Positions 1 to 10,541 of a stretch of 64,000 bases of DNA are shown here, in pieces. How positions within the stretch are numbered: position 1 is the stretch's first letter; each line of letters starts with the position of its first letter. The DNA is taken from contig NZ_JAMXEX010000005.1 of assembly GCF_025370775.1 (NCBI RefSeq), positions 1 through 64,000 of the forward strand, given 5' to 3'. This DNA comes from Ancylothrix sp. D3o (GTDB lineage Bacteria; Cyanobacteriota; Cyanobacteriia; Cyanobacteriales; Oscillatoriaceae). The notes below the pieces were generated by a model, which was not told the DNA's origin, searched no databases, and saw nothing but the letters and a program-made list of their open reading frames with translations. The translations under genes and the position numbers were made by a program.

Positions 1-131
1 GCCAAGTAGGCGCAGGGGAAAAGCAGCAGGCCAGACCAGCCGATAAATACGAAGCGATCACGCTTTAACCAGTCATCAAGGGCGTCAAAGATGCCTCTTT
101 GGGCTGGGGCGCGTCCGACTGCAATGGTCAT
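1..131 (-). CDS. psbD: Photosystem II D2 protein, N-terminal 43 residues (cut by window edge)
   Basis: The minus strand from the ATG at 131 reads [20 protein letters not shown] and continues into a first hydrophobic stretch ([15 protein letters not shown]), which is the well-conserved start of D2. D2 is a reaction-centre subunit of photosystem II in the thylakoid membrane that, with D1, binds the P680 chlorophylls, pheophytin and quinone QA. Only the stromal N-terminus and the beginning of the first helix are in the window. The gene runs off the left edge; psbC normally follows it in cyanobacteria but cannot be seen here. It is divergent from ycf4, with a 152-bp shared upstream region. Identification is secure; the rest of the gene is unseen. 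Confidence 0.95.
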   Translation of the reverse strand, partial: MTIAVGRAPAQRGIFDALDDWLKRDRFVFIGWSGLLLFPCAYL

Positions 132-283
132 TTTGTTCTAAGCCTCTTGTATTAAAACGGCGAGGTTTCTAAGTAAGTTAACATAACTATATAAGAAATT
201 TACCAAAATTCGTACAGCCCTTCTGAAAAAGTTGGGTTATTCCCCTGCAAAATGAATTTCATTGTGTTAACCCCGGCAATAAG

Positions 284-850
284 ATGACTGGACAAACTCT
301 CTCAAAAAATGACCGCATTCTGCGGCAAAACATTGTCGGTTCCCGCCGGCTCAGCAATTATTTCTGGGCGTCTGTCATCTCCTTGGGTGGCACCGGCTTT
401 TTGCTCTCTGGCGTTTCTAGCTATCTGCACAAGAACTTCCTGCCCTTTGCTGACCCCACTCAGCTGATCTTTGTCCCCCAAGGTTTGGTGATGGGACTCT
501 ATGGAGTTGCAGCTTTGTTGTTGAGCCTTTATCTCTGGCTGTCCATTATTCTCGATATTGGCGGCGGTTACAACGAATTCAACCAGCAAACCGGCAAAAT
601 TAAAATTTTCCGCTGGGGCTTTCCGGGTAAAAACCGCAAGGTTGAAGTTGACTGCTCGACTGATGATGTCCAGTCTGTGCGCGTAGATATCAAAGAAGGC
701 TTAAACCCCCGTCGTGCTCTTTACTTGCGTCTGAAAGGCCGCAGGGATATCCCCTTGACTCGTGTCGGTCAACCGATTAGCTTGTCTGTGTTGGAAACTC
801 AAGGCGCTGAGTTGGCTCGCTTTTTGGGTGTGCCCTTAGAAGGTCTATGA
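284..850 (+). CDS. ycf4: Photosystem I assembly protein Ycf4
   Basis: 188 residues, the usual Ycf4 length. There are two hydrophobic segments near residues 25-48 and 65-92 (for example GLYGVAALLLSLYLWLSIIL), followed by the conserved soluble part with GGGYNEFN, IKIFRWGFPGKNR and a C-terminal ELARFLGVPLEG. Ycf4 is a thylakoid protein that helps assemble photosystem I; in cyanobacteria its loss lowers but does not abolish photosystem I. It is divergent from psbD, so one intergenic region serves genes for both photosystems. A hairpin follows the stop codon. The ATG at 284 is the only sensible start. Confidence 0.95.
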   Translation: MTGQTLSKNDRILRQNIVGSRRLSNYFWASVISLGGTGFLLSGVSSYLHKNFLPFADPTQLIFVPQGLVMGLYGVAALLLSLYLWLSIILDIGGGYNEFNQQTGKIKIFRWGFPGKNRKVEVDCSTDDVQSVRVDIKEGLNPRRALYLRLKGRRDIPLTRVGQPISLSVLETQGAELARFLGVPLEGL

Positions 851-854
851 TTGT

Positions 855-882
855 AAGGCCGGCCCCATAAAGGCCGGTCTTT
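855..882 (+). terminator. Hairpin after ycf4, probable terminator
   Basis: A 10-bp stem (core CCGGCC pairing with GGCCGG) with a 7-nt loop starts four bases after the ycf4 stop and ends in a short T-rich tail. The U tract is weak, so read-through into the cyclophilin gene is possible. Confidence 0.5.
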
Positions 883-904
883 ATGGTTTGTATTGAAGAC
901 AAAT

Positions 905-1666
905 ATGAGATTTCAAAGTTTGTTGATTTCTGCTTTTTTGGTGAGTGCGTTGTTGTTGGGTGGGTGTGCGTCTCAGCAAACAGCCACCGAGTCCACAGCA
1001 ACCGCAACGGAGGCCAAAACTACCCCCTCTGCCCAAACAACAACCCTGGCCGATAATCCCCAGTTTGCCAAGTTACCTCGTTTGGAGGGTAAGGCTACGG
1101 TGGTGATGGTGGTGAAGGGCCAACCTATTACGATTGAAGTTGATGGTACTAATGCACCAATCACGGCAGGCAATTTTGTCGATTTGGTGCAGCGTGGTGT
1201 TTACAATGGTTTGGTGTTTCACCGTGTGGTCAGAGAACCTCAGCCTTTTGTGGTGCAAGGCGGCGATCCTCAAGGCAAAGATGCCAATGTGCCGCCTGAA
1301 AGTTTAGGGACTGGTAGTTTTATTGACCCCGCCACCTCTCGTCCCCGTTTTATTCCTCTCGAAATTAAGCCTCAAGATGGCAAAGACCCCATCTACAGTC
1401 AAACCTTAGAGAAGGCTGGCGTGCGTTCTGCACCGGCCCTACGTCACAAACGCGGCGCCGTAGCAATGGCCCGTTCTGCATCGCCCGATTCTGCTTCGGC
1501 TCAGTTTTATTTTACTTTGGCCGATCTGCCGTTTTTGGATGGCAGTTATGCCGTTTTTGGCAATGTCACTGAAGGCATGGATGTGGTAGATAAAATTGAA
1601 CGCGGCGACCGCATTGAGTCTGCGAAAGTCACTAAGGGTGCCGAAAATCTCAAAACCGGCTCGTAG
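905..1666 (+). CDS. Cyclophilin-type peptidyl-prolyl isomerase, lipoprotein
   Basis: 253 residues from the ATG at 905; an upstream in-frame TTG at 893 is less likely because the signal peptide starts cleanly at [11 protein letters not shown]. The N-terminus is a lipoprotein signal with lipobox LLGGC (Cys about residue 21), then a low-complexity Thr/Ala linker, then a cyclophilin fold: [50 protein letters not shown] and [18 protein letters not shown]. Cyclophilins catalyse cis-trans isomerisation of X-Pro bonds; the motif with FHR and the QFYF segment carry the active-site residues. The lipobox places it anchored at the periplasmic or lumenal side of a membrane. It is probably a general folding helper; no partner can be named from context. 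Confidence 0.9.
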   Translation: MRFQSLLISAFLVSALLLGGCASQQTATESTATATEAKTTPSAQTTTLADNPQFAKLPRLEGKATVVMVVKGQPITIEVDGTNAPITAGNFVDLVQRGVYNGLVFHRVVREPQPFVVQGGDPQGKDANVPPESLGTGSFIDPATSRPRFIPLEIKPQDGKDPIYSQTLEKAGVRSAPALRHKRGAVAMARSASPDSASAQFYFTLADLPFLDGSYAVFGNVTEGMDVVDKIERGDRIESAKVTKGAENLKTGS

Positions 1667-1802
1667 GCTCTGCCCACCATCCCTGAGAAATTTGTAAATT
1701 TTTGTAACAACTCCGGCTTTGCAGGGTGAGCACGCCCGCATCACCCCTAGCGGACGCGGCGCTCACACCCCTACGGCCCAGCTTAAACAAAGGTTGAAAG
1801 AT

Positions 1803-2924
1803 ATGGATGTTGTTGTTACCGGCATAGGATTGATTTCAGCTTTAGGTCAAGACTTGCAATCAAGCTGGAATGCTTTGCTGACAGGAATTCCGGGAATTCA
1901 TCTATATCAACCTTTTGCGGAATTACCACACCTGCCCCTGGGTTTAATTGAGCAAAGGCCGGTTGATTTATTTGAGTTAATTCAGCAAGTGGTGGCGCAG
2001 GCGGTAGCGGATGCCGGTTTGCTTTTACCTCTGTCTAATTGTGGCGTGGTAATTGGTTCGTCTCGTGCTCTTCAAGCAGAATGGGAACGTTTGGCCGGTA
2101 TCGGGGCCATGCCTCTGTCCGACTCTTTTATTCGCGCCCTCCCTCACACACCGGCCATCTCAGCAGCCCGTCAAATTGGCTCCACCGGCCCGGTTCTAGC
2201 CCCAATGGCCGCTTGTGCAACGGGAATTTGGGCCTTGGCGCAGGGGTTTGGCTTAATTCAACGCGGTGAGTGTGAGCAAGTTTTGGCCGGTGCCGTCGAG
2301 ATGCCGGTCACACCTTTAACGCTGGCGGGGTTTGCCAAAATGGGCGCTTTGGCTGAAACCGGCTGTTATCCCTTTGACCGCCATCGAGAAGGTTTGGTTT
2401 TGGGGGAGGCCGGTGTTGTATTTATCTTAGAGTCCCTGACAGCCGCGCGGCGTCGGGGTGCAAAAATTTATGGAAAAATTTTAGGTTTTGGCTTGACAAA
2501 TGATGCTTTTCATGTAATCTCTCCTGATATGAGTGGCAAGACGGCGGCGGTAGCGGTTAAAAACTCTTTGTATAGAAGTAAGTTGTCTGCTAAGCATATT
2601 AATTATATTCATGTTCACGGCACCGGCACAACTTTAAACGATCAATGTGAGGCAAGGTTGATTGAAAAAATATTTCCTTTTGGGGTGCCGGTGAGTTCTA
2701 CAAAAGGCGCAACTGGTCACACTTTAGGTGCATCAGGGATGTTGGGAGCGGCGTTTTGTTTGATGGCTTTGCAAGAAGGAATTGTACCACCTTGTGCGGG
2801 GTTAAAAAATCCAGAATTTGACTTAGATTTTGTTAGAGAGGCACGGAAACTAGCCCTCGAAAATGTGCTTTGTTTCGCGTTTGGTTTTGGCGGTCAAAAT
2901 GCCGTGATAAGTTTGGGCAAATAA
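1803..2924 (+). CDS. Beta-ketoacyl-ACP synthase, FabF (KAS II)-like
   Basis: 373 residues from the ATG at 1803 (MDVVVTGIGLISALG, the typical family start); the frame stays open upstream but that extension is not family-like. The Cys-His-His set is visible: nucleophile Cys138 in MAACATG, first His in HVHGTGTTLNDQ, second His in KGATGHTLGASG, and a C-terminal glycine-rich FGFGGQNAV. Such enzymes condense acyl-ACP with malonyl-ACP in fatty acid or specialised lipid synthesis. It is about 40 residues shorter than housekeeping FabF and stands alone, without acpP or other fab genes, so it is probably a second, divergent copy. Substrate not predictable. Confidence 0.85.
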   Translation: MDVVVTGIGLISALGQDLQSSWNALLTGIPGIHLYQPFAELPHLPLGLIEQRPVDLFELIQQVVAQAVADAGLLLPLSNCGVVIGSSRALQAEWERLAGIGAMPLSDSFIRALPHTPAISAARQIGSTGPVLAPMAACATGIWALAQGFGLIQRGECEQVLAGAVEMPVTPLTLAGFAKMGALAETGCYPFDRHREGLVLGEAGVVFILESLTAARRRGAKIYGKILGFGLTNDAFHVISPDMSGKTAAVAVKNSLYRSKLSAKHINYIHVHGTGTTLNDQCEARLIEKIFPFGVPVSSTKGATGHTLGASGMLGAAFCLMALQEGIVPPCAGLKNPEFDLDFVREARKLALENVLCFAFGFGGQNAVISLGK

Positions 2925-2951
2925 TAGCCCAAACCGCAAACTTGCATCCTT

Positions 2952-3572
2952 TTAAAGCACAGAAAAAGATTCAATAATTTTTGCAGCTTCTTGAGGATCA
3001 ATTTCATTACGACACTCAGAAACCCGTTGATTTGGACGTTCACCATAGTAAGCTTGACGCGCTAAGGCTGCACCAACAAGCCGGTAAAACGGCCCCGTGC
3101 CGGCCCATTCCATATAAAGTAAAGATTGGGGAGACCTTTGACGCATTTCTGGCATTTCGTATTGGCCGTAATAAAGGATTGATTTACCTAAACTGCCGAC
3201 ATTAACTGCTATTTGATTTGTCAAACCGGGCGGGCCACCAACACCGCCGCCGGTGGCTTCAATGGCAAAACAAACATTATTTGAATTGCGGTAAACAATG
3301 CCATATTGCGGCCCAAATCTACAAACTCCTTTTGCACTGCGTTGAGAACCACTAGGACAAGGTTTTATGTCTATTTTGGCAACGCGGAAACCGGCAGGAA
3401 TATAATTCGGAACAAAAACAGTAATTCCCAAAGATTTTAAATCTTGCGTTTGCGTTTTATTTAGCTGCGCTTTTGCTAATAAGTTGGATGGATTTTGAGC
3501 CAAAACCGGCCCCATACCTACTGCCAACGCACACAAGATAAAACTCAAGCCAAAACTTGCTGCTTTTTTCAT
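2952..3572 (-). CDS. Secreted protein of unknown function
   Basis: 206 residues starting with a classical signal peptide (basic MKK, hydrophobic core SFGLSFILCALAVGMG, cleavage around LAQ-N), so it is exported. The mature part has a region around GITVFVPNYIPAGFRVAKID, a Cys pair in CPSGSQRSAKGVC and further Cys residues later (NNVCFAIEA, VSECRNE), suggesting disulfides outside the cytoplasm. I do not recognise the family; the pattern resembles conserved cyanobacterial hypothetical proteins. It converges on the upstream ketoacyl synthase with only 27 bp between the stops. A ribosome site (AAGGAG) sits in the sequence just before the start. Confidence 0.7.
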   Translation of the reverse strand: MKKAASFGLSFILCALAVGMGPVLAQNPSNLLAKAQLNKTQTQDLKSLGITVFVPNYIPAGFRVAKIDIKPCPSGSQRSAKGVCRFGPQYGIVYRNSNNVCFAIEATGGGVGGPPGLTNQIAVNVGSLGKSILYYGQYEMPEMRQRSPQSLLYMEWAGTGPFYRLVGAALARQAYYGERPNQRVSECRNEIDPQEAAKIIESFSVL

Positions 3573-4087
3573 TCTTTTTCTCCTTATTTAACGAGATTTT
3601 TTCAGTAAATGCTAATAACAGAACTTACCCAGTAGGACGCGACAAAAGGTTTTTGCGTAGAGATATATCTGACAAACCGGCACCTGATGAGACAATCCTC
3701 TTAAAAAGTTTTTTTCCAATAAAATTGAGTTATTCTCGGCCTGTCAAAGGTTGATTATTTGTTAGTTAAAATTGGTTTGTTTGAACCGGCCCGAATGTTC
3801 AACAAATAGCATCTATTACCTCAGCCGTCAATAACTTTGTTACAATTTATAACCTCAGCTAAAAAATCCACACCCTTTCGGCTATACAAGATCCATATAG
3901 CGACATCAAGCTTTGTAGGTATAGGCTTCGCTCATTCGCCTGATTAGCCGCATTAATAAATCATCCATCGATCATAGCGGCAACCAGCCGTGCGTTCCTT
4001 AAAAAAACCTGCCATCTTTATCACATTGCAAAAATTAAGAGAAGATAGATCAGCATCCTCCTCACTCTTTCATCCAGGTATCGGCAC
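3573..4087. other. Intergenic region, no gene seen
   Basis: 515 bp between divergently transcribed genes, AT-rich with short interrupted frames only. It must carry promoters for the secreted protein (minus) and the kinase (plus), but I could not assign boxes with confidence. No RNA gene signature was recognised. Confidence 0.5.
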
Positions 4088-5173
4088 ATGGATCTCAAAA
4101 ATCACCCATTTATCACCTACTTTGATACCCTGCAAGCCGAAAAACTGTGTCAGCAAGCAGTCGTAGAAAATTTTTCCAGCGAAACTATAATTTTTGAAGA
4201 AGGAGAAATACCCGACTATTTATACCTAGTTTTAGAAGGACAAGTAGAATTTTCAAAACACATGGGAATCGGCAAAAATCAAATTGTCGCCTTCGCAAAT
4301 ATAAACGAATTTTTCGGAGAATTTGGAGTATTAGACGGACAGCCTCGCAGCGCCAAAGCTACCGCCACAGCCGGCACAACTCTCGCCAAAATTCCCTGCG
4401 ATCAACTGATGGAAATTTTACATCAGACAAACGGCGGAGTCGTCCTGAATATTTTTCGCCATATCATTCAACGACTGCGAGGAACCACAGAACAATTAGT
4501 CAGCCAAGTGGTGTACAAAGAAAAAATGGTCTTAATAGGAGAAATGATCAACACCCTCATCCACGATTTCAAAAGTCCCTTTACCAGCATTCAACTCGCT
4601 AGCGAAATGCTTAAAGAACAGCATCTCGACGCGGATACACAAGAATGGTGCGAACTCATTCAAGCGCAAATTACCCAAATGTTATCAATGGCCGATGAAG
4701 TCCTCGAATTTTCACGCGGAAACTCTACTTTATACAAAACTCCTATCAACGTCATCGACCTTTTAAACCGCTTTCATAGACTAAACCGCAACTATTTTCA
4801 ACACACAAAAGTTGCTTTTATTTTCGACGCTCCCGATCTGACGCTAAGCATTGACGAAACAAAAATATTGCGGGTTTTACAAAACTTAGTTAGCAACGCC
4901 GTCGAAGCATTTAATGACCAAGGGGGAGAAATAGAAATCAAGGTTCGAGCCACCGGCAACCGTGTCCAAATCAAAATTGCCGATAATGGCCCAGGCATTC
5001 CCCAAGAAATTCAAAAACGCTTATTTGAGCCCTTTGTTACCTATGGTAAAAGTGGGGGAACCGGCTTAGGAACTGCAATTTCCCAATCAATTATCAACGC
5101 ACACGGCGGCGAAATTTCCTTTCAATCCAAAGTGGGGGCCGGTACAACTTTCTACATCTATTTACCTCTTTAA
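4088..5173 (+). CDS. Histidine kinase with N-terminal cyclic-nucleotide-binding domain
   Basis: 361 residues. Residues about 15-120 form a CRP-like cNMP-binding domain (EEGEIPDYLYLVLEGQVEF, then FGEFGVLDGQPRSAKATA with the phosphate-binding-cassette pattern). A short helix leads to a dimerisation/phosphoacceptor region with His159 in LIHDFKSPF, then a HATPase domain with N box (NLVSNAVEAFND), G1 box (DNGPGIP) and G2 box (GTGLGTAI). It is soluble, with no membrane segments. This layout suggests autophosphorylation controlled by a cyclic nucleotide or a related ligand. No response regulator lies next to it. It converges on three other kinases at 5.2-12.4 kb, separated by a strong hairpin. Confidence 0.85.
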   Translation: MDLKNHPFITYFDTLQAEKLCQQAVVENFSSETIIFEEGEIPDYLYLVLEGQVEFSKHMGIGKNQIVAFANINEFFGEFGVLDGQPRSAKATATAGTTLAKIPCDQLMEILHQTNGGVVLNIFRHIIQRLRGTTEQLVSQVVYKEKMVLIGEMINTLIHDFKSPFTSIQLASEMLKEQHLDADTQEWCELIQAQITQMLSMADEVLEFSRGNSTLYKTPINVIDLLNRFHRLNRNYFQHTKVAFIFDAPDLTLSIDETKILRVLQNLVSNAVEAFNDQGGEIEIKVRATGNRVQIKIADNGPGIPQEIQKRLFEPFVTYGKSGGTGLGTAISQSIINAHGGEISFQSKVGAGTTFYIYLPL

Positions 5174-5181
5174 TTCCAAAC

Positions 5182-5210
5182 ACCCGGTTTCTTTAACAAA
5201 CCGGGTTTTT
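5182..5210. terminator. Bidirectional hairpin terminator
   Basis: Perfect 9-bp stem ACCCGGTTT/AAACCGGGT with a 7-nt loop and a T run on the plus side, lying between two convergent genes. Much the same arm sequence is reused at 31112-31145. Confidence 0.85.
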
Positions 5211-5218
5211 AGAAACTC

Positions 5219-7933
5219 TCAAGCCGCCGCAACTTCCTCAGCAACTTGCTGACGAACAGGCACTAAAATCGTAAACTCAGAACCCATCCCCACCTGAGAA
5301 TTAACCAAAATTTTACCCCCATGCTTCTCAACAATTTGATAACAAATAGAAAGACCTAAACCCGTACCTTTCCCCACCGGCTTCGTCGTAAAAAACGGGT
5401 CAAAAATCTTCTCCAAAATTTCCGAAGAAATCCCCGATCCACTATCTTGAATACGAATTAAAACCCAATCCCGATTATCTCGATAAGACTTCTTACCAAA
5501 AACACTTAATTGTTGACTATCCCCTCGCAACAACTCAGTGTAAATAGCAATCTTACGCAACCCATGATGGCTTTCCACTGCATCAATAGCATTACTTAAA
5601 ATATTCATAAAAACCTGATTAAGCTGCGCCGGATAACACTCAACCGTCGGCAACTCCCCAAACTCCTGAAGCACCTCAATAGCCCCACGATTGCCCTTTT
5701 CCTTTAAACGGTGCTGTAAAATCATCAGCGTACTTTCAATACCCGAATGAATATTAACCCGCTTCATTTCTGCCTCATCCAACCGCGAAAAATTACGCAA
5801 ACTAATCACAATATGCCTAATTCGTTCAGCCCCTACCTGCATAGAAGAAAACAACCTCGGTAAATCTTGCATCAAAAAATCCAAATCAATTGTATCAATA
5901 TAGGCCCGCACCGGCCCCACCGGGTCAGGATAATACTCTTGATAAAGCCGCACCAACTTCTGCAAATCTGCAATATACTCCCCCGCATAAGTGAGATTTC
6001 CATAAATAAAATTTACCGGATTATTAATCTCATGGGCCAACCCCGCCACAAGTTGACCAAGAGAAGACATTTTCTCGGTTTGAATTAACTGCCCTTGCGT
6101 CTGCTTTAACACCTGCAAAGTTTCTTCTAACTGCCCCGCTTTCTCTCGCAGTAAAGCTTCCGATTTGCGTAAATTTTCCTCGACAATTTTGCGTTCTGTA
6201 ATATCTAAAATCGTGCCAAATAACTTAACGATTTTTCCTTTTTGATCACAAATCGGCTGTCCTTTTGCAGCCAAATAGCGAATTTCACCATCAGGGCAGA
6301 TAATTCGCTGATCAAACTCATAAGGTTTGCCCTCATTCACAACCCGCTTTACCGATTTTTTAACATTTTTTAAATCTTCAGGATGAACTTTTTGCAAATA
6401 TTCAGCAAAAGAAGGCTCAATTTCACCCGGATTTAGCCCCAAAATTCTAAATAACTCATCTGACCAAGTAACCAGGTGAGTTGAAACATCAAATTCCCAA
6501 CAACCAACATGGGCTACCTTCTGAGCTTCTGCCAATAAAGAAGCCAAAGAGCGAGTTTCTGCTTCACTTTTCCGCAAAGCAATTTCTACCCTTTCTCGAT
6601 AATTAATTTCCTCCCGCAACTGATTAATCACGAGCCATAATTTGCGGGTGCGTTCTTTAACTTGATCTTCGAGACCATATTTTGCTTTTGCCAGTTCTGC
6701 TTCAGCTTTTTTGCGTTTAGAAATATCTTCAACCACAATAATAAAATATTTGGGTTGTTTGCTTTCAAGGCACTCTCTCACCAAAGCAACCGTTAGATTT
6801 ACCCAAACCACAGAACCGTCTTTACGCCTACAACGTTTTTCAATAGAATAGGTAGAAATTTGGTTTTCTATCAAAAGCTGTCTCTGCTCTAAATCGGCAT
6901 CTAAATCTTCAGGTAAAATAATATCGGCAAAAGTTAAAAGCTGCACTTCTTCAGCCGAGTAGCCAACAATCTCACAAAAGCGCTTATTAATTCGCAAAAA
7001 GCTTCGATCTAACCCGCAATGAGCAATGCCAACCGCTGCTTGTTCAAACGTGGCGCGAAAGCGCTGCTGGCTTTCTTTTAAAGAAGCAATCATTTTGTTT
7101 TGTGCCGCTTCCGCTTCCACTCGATGCGTGATATCAATGCCGGTGGCAATTAAATATTTAAGAGAGCCATCTTTATTCAGCAAACCCGTATTTGTCCAAG
7201 CTATCCGCCGGCGATTTCCATAACGAGTAATGCAGTCGCTTTCTTGTTCTTTTGGAAAGCCACCATAACTCGGTGAAACTTCTGGATGTTGTCCAAAATT
7301 TGGATAAGGAAAATGTAAAGGCCCGTCTATTTTTTCTTCGTGTGCCAAATGCCAACGCTGCAACCAATCTGGCACATCTTCCGGCGCCAAAAAAACTTGC
7401 CAGAACATTTCCCCTTCTAATTTTCGCGCTGGGTAGCCGGTCATTGTCAAGCAGGCCCGATTAAATCTCACAATGCGTCCGCAGCGGTCTAGCACAACCA
7501 CTAACGCCCCCGCCGTGTCCAAAATGGCCGCCAGCAAATCGCGTTCTTCTTTATAACTAGCCTCCGCTTGTTTGCTTTTGCTAATTTCCCAACACAGCCC
7601 CGCGCTTACCCGCATTCCGTTTTCATTAGATAAGCAATGTCCGCGACTCGCCAGCCAGCGAACCCTCCCATCAGGTAAACAAACTCGAAATTCAATCTCC
7701 CACTGCGCTAAACCGGCCAACATTTGCCGAAAAACAAGCCGATCCTCTGGATGCACAAGTTCCAGCAAACTTTGCGTATTTACCGCAAAACTCCCCTCCG
7801 CTATCCCAAACAAAGGTTCTATATTTTCAAACCAAGCGAGTTTTTCCGAACTCACATCCCACTCCCACCAACCCAACTGAGCATTAGCCAACACTGATTT
7901 TTGCCGATTATTTAACTGTGCCAGACTTTTCAT
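5219..7933 (-). CDS. Multi-PAS sensor histidine kinase
   Basis: 904 residues, no membrane helices, so a cytoplasmic sensor. Four PAS/PAC units can be read: about 18-125 ([26 protein letters not shown]), 130-275 ([20 protein letters not shown]), 285-410 ([27 protein letters not shown]) and 470-590 ([33 protein letters not shown]), with a coiled coil after the third. The phosphoacceptor is His634 in [12 protein letters not shown]; the HATPase shows DSGSGI and [14 protein letters not shown]. It has no receiver domain, so it needs a separate response regulator, none of which is nearby. The kinase core is closely similar to those of the next two genes, pointing to local duplication. PAS ligands cannot be predicted. 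Confidence 0.88.
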   Translation of the reverse strand: MKSLAQLNNRQKSVLANAQLGWWEWDVSSEKLAWFENIEPLFGIAEGSFAVNTQSLLELVHPEDRLVFRQMLAGLAQWEIEFRVCLPDGRVRWLASRGHCLSNENGMRVSAGLCWEISKSKQAEASYKEERDLLAAILDTAGALVVVLDRCGRIVRFNRACLTMTGYPARKLEGEMFWQVFLAPEDVPDWLQRWHLAHEEKIDGPLHFPYPNFGQHPEVSPSYGGFPKEQESDCITRYGNRRRIAWTNTGLLNKDGSLKYLIATGIDITHRVEAEAAQNKMIASLKESQQRFRATFEQAAVGIAHCGLDRSFLRINKRFCEIVGYSAEEVQLLTFADIILPEDLDADLEQRQLLIENQISTYSIEKRCRRKDGSVVWVNLTVALVRECLESKQPKYFIIVVEDISKRKKAEAELAKAKYGLEDQVKERTRKLWLVINQLREEINYRERVEIALRKSEAETRSLASLLAEAQKVAHVGCWEFDVSTHLVTWSDELFRILGLNPGEIEPSFAEYLQKVHPEDLKNVKKSVKRVVNEGKPYEFDQRIICPDGEIRYLAAKGQPICDQKGKIVKLFGTILDITERKIVEENLRKSEALLREKAGQLEETLQVLKQTQGQLIQTEKMSSLGQLVAGLAHEINNPVNFIYGNLTYAGEYIADLQKLVRLYQEYYPDPVGPVRAYIDTIDLDFLMQDLPRLFSSMQVGAERIRHIVISLRNFSRLDEAEMKRVNIHSGIESTLMILQHRLKEKGNRGAIEVLQEFGELPTVECYPAQLNQVFMNILSNAIDAVESHHGLRKIAIYTELLRGDSQQLSVFGKKSYRDNRDWVLIRIQDSGSGISSEILEKIFDPFFTTKPVGKGTGLGLSICYQIVEKHGGKILVNSQVGMGSEFTILVPVRQQVAEEVAAA

Positions 7934-8240
7934 AAGCGAGGATTTTTAAACGTTAGTGGTTATTTCCTAATTCTTAATTGCCCGTTTGTCAATCACAAAG
8001 CTGATATCTTAAATTATAAAGAATCCTTTAAATTGCAAACGGCAATTATTTGGGTAATTCAAACAGCTTTATTTGCGCTGTTTTAAAAAAAGTAAATCTT
8101 CCCTGATTTTAAAAAATATTGCAAATTAAATGTTTATGGCTTAACCGCAGACATAACAGCAGGCTGTCGATCAAAGTTAGATTCGTAACATTTTGTTATA
8201 ATTTACCCCTCCTAAAAATCCTTTTCATAATCGCTTCAGC
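7934..8240. other. Intergenic region between two kinases, no gene seen
   Basis: 307 bp, AT-rich. It should contain the promoter of the 904-residue kinase on the minus strand. No terminator hairpin for the upstream kinase gene is obvious and no other feature was recognised. Confidence 0.5.
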
Positions 8241-10385
8241 CTACAGAGAAACCGAAGCTACGGGTTTATGTTTTAAAGGTAGCATAATCGCCAACTCGGC
8301 GCCCTCACCCGGCTCAGAATTGAGCCAAATGTGACCGCCATGCTTTTCAATAATTTGATGACAAATAGAAAGCCCCAAACCGGTACCTTTCCCCACAGGC
8401 TTCGTTGTAAAAAACGGGTCAAAAATCTTATGTTTCATCGCCGGTGAAATTCCTGGGCCATTATCCGCAATCCGAATCACCGCCCAAGTATGACAAGAAC
8501 TTAAAGAAGAAAACTCCCCACATTCTGCTGGCAAATTTTCCTTTAATTCCGTACAAATTGTAATCACACCATCTTTATTTTGAGCAACCAAAGCATCAAT
8601 AGCATTCGTAAGAATATTCAAAAACACTTGATTTAAAGAAGCAGCATTACATTCAATTGTAGGCAACTCGCCATAATTCTTAAACACCGAAATTTTTTCC
8701 TGAGTAAGCCGGTTACTCAAAATCAATAAAGTATTATCAATCCCCTCGTGAATATCCACCCATTTAGCCTTAGCTTCATCCAACCTAGAAAAATTCCGCA
8801 ACGACAACACCATTTGACTTATTCGTTCAGCCCCATTTTTCATAGAAGATAAAATCCTCGGCACATCTTCTGCAATAAAATCCATCTCAATTTCATTCAA
8901 ATATTCTTCAATTTCTGGGCCTGGTTGCGGACAATGATCCTGATAAAGTTGCACCAACTTTAACAATTCTTCAAAATAAGTTTCCGTGTGGCTAAGATTG
9001 CCATAAATAAAATTAACAGGATTATTAATTTCGTGAGCAATACCGGCCACCAATTGCCCCAAAGACGACATTTTTTCACTCTGCACCAAATGCGCTTGAG
9101 TGCGTTGCAACTCCGCCAAAGTATGCTCTAACTGCGTTGCTTGTTCTTTTAACTGTTTAGCCGACAAACGTAACGCTTCCTCAGTTTGTTTGCGTTCCGT
9201 AATATCCCGCGCCACACAAATTAAACCAATCACCCGTCCGTCAGGATCACGATAAACATCTTTTTTCGTTAAATAAATTCGCGGCGAAGACACATTATCT
9301 AAACTTTCATCCCCCCTCACCAAAACCATCTCCTCAACCGTTTGAGTTGCGCCGCGAATCATAATTTTGCGGTCGCTTGTCATAATTAAACGAGCCGTTT
9401 CTGGCGAAAGCAATTCTAAATCATCCTTGCCAATAATTTCTTCCCGACTTCTTCCTAAAACCCCAGCCACCGCCGAATTAATTAACACATACCGGCCTTG
9501 GGTATTTTTCACATAAATTAAATCCGTCGTTCCCTCAATCACCGCCTGCAAAAGATTATAACTTTGTTGCAAAGCTTCCTCAGTTCGGGCGCGTTCTGTA
9601 ATCCGTTGCTCTAAATTAAAAACCGTTTGTTGAAGTTGGGAAACCATCCCATTAAACGCCGATTTAAGATTGCCAATTTCGTCATCATAACTTCCCACAA
9701 TCGGCTGTAAAGATTCAAAATTATGATTTTCCACAACCCCAGTCAAAGACTGCGCTAAATAAGCTAAATCTTGCAAAGGTTTACGGATAAAACGATTAAA
9801 CAAAAACACCGTCAATAAAACCACACTTCCACTAACCACAAGCGATTGAACACCTGTAAGCATCAAAGACTTGAGCAATCTTTTCTCTGCTGAGACAGTA
9901 GAATAACCCAAACGCACCTCTCCCAGAGTCATCCTTTCCCAACGAATAGGAACCCTTATTTCTCGAATTTGGGAATTAGCGCCAACCTTCCCAATAAAAA
10001 CAACTGCATTATTAGAAAATTGATTTGTCGCCCTCAACTCAGCAATTTTAAAATTTTCGCGGTTCAAAAATTCTGCCAGCGTTTGTCCATCGCCGTTAAC
10101 AACTTTACTATAAGCAAAATCAGAATCGCCGGCCATTTGCTGCACCAGCGTTTGTAACATCCCTAAATCAGATTTTTTGAGAGCTTCCGTAGACGAACTG
10201 CTGAGCAATCTTGCTTGCATCATCGCTTTGCCGTTGAGATCGTCTAACTGTTCGTCAAATTGCCGGTAGCCATTCACCGCACCAAAAATCAATTGAATCA
10301 CCACTAAAAAACTACCAGCTACCCACAAATAGCTAAAAGCTATACTATTTTTTAATGCACCGGAGTTCTTAAATTTTGGCGTCAT
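8241..10385 (-). CDS. Membrane sensor histidine kinase with HAMP and PAS
   Basis: 714 residues. A hydrophobic segment near residues 18-40 and a second near 178-200 (SLVVSGSVVLLTVFLFNRF) enclose a periplasmic loop of about 140 residues that would be the sensing domain. A HAMP linker follows (RKPLQDLAYLAQSL), then a coiled coil, one PAS domain (AVIEGTTDLIYVKNTQGRYV to IGLICVARDITERK), the phosphoacceptor His451 in [12 protein letters not shown], and a HATPase with DNGPGISP and [14 protein letters not shown]. There is no receiver domain. It lies between two paralogues in the same direction. The extracytoplasmic domain differs from that of the neighbour at 10.5 kb, so the shared kinase core is probably fed by different signals. 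Confidence 0.88.
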   Translation of the reverse strand: MTPKFKNSGALKNSIAFSYLWVAGSFLVVIQLIFGAVNGYRQFDEQLDDLNGKAMMQARLLSSSSTEALKKSDLGMLQTLVQQMAGDSDFAYSKVVNGDGQTLAEFLNRENFKIAELRATNQFSNNAVVFIGKVGANSQIREIRVPIRWERMTLGEVRLGYSTVSAEKRLLKSLMLTGVQSLVVSGSVVLLTVFLFNRFIRKPLQDLAYLAQSLTGVVENHNFESLQPIVGSYDDEIGNLKSAFNGMVSQLQQTVFNLEQRITERARTEEALQQSYNLLQAVIEGTTDLIYVKNTQGRYVLINSAVAGVLGRSREEIIGKDDLELLSPETARLIMTSDRKIMIRGATQTVEEMVLVRGDESLDNVSSPRIYLTKKDVYRDPDGRVIGLICVARDITERKQTEEALRLSAKQLKEQATQLEHTLAELQRTQAHLVQSEKMSSLGQLVAGIAHEINNPVNFIYGNLSHTETYFEELLKLVQLYQDHCPQPGPEIEEYLNEIEMDFIAEDVPRILSSMKNGAERISQMVLSLRNFSRLDEAKAKWVDIHEGIDNTLLILSNRLTQEKISVFKNYGELPTIECNAASLNQVFLNILTNAIDALVAQNKDGVITICTELKENLPAECGEFSSLSSCHTWAVIRIADNGPGISPAMKHKIFDPFFTTKPVGKGTGLGLSICHQIIEKHGGHIWLNSEPGEGAELAIMLPLKHKPVASVSL

Positions 10386-10541
10386 TAGAGCTTAACCTGC
10401 TTCTGAATTGACACGGGGCGAAAAAGTTCACAAATAAACCTGAAAGTTGACAAATCAACCTTAGCACAGCGATTTCTCGTTGTCTGTTATCTGCATTTAG
10501 CCCTAAATTAGTATTCCCCCCCTTGCCCAGTAAAATAACCC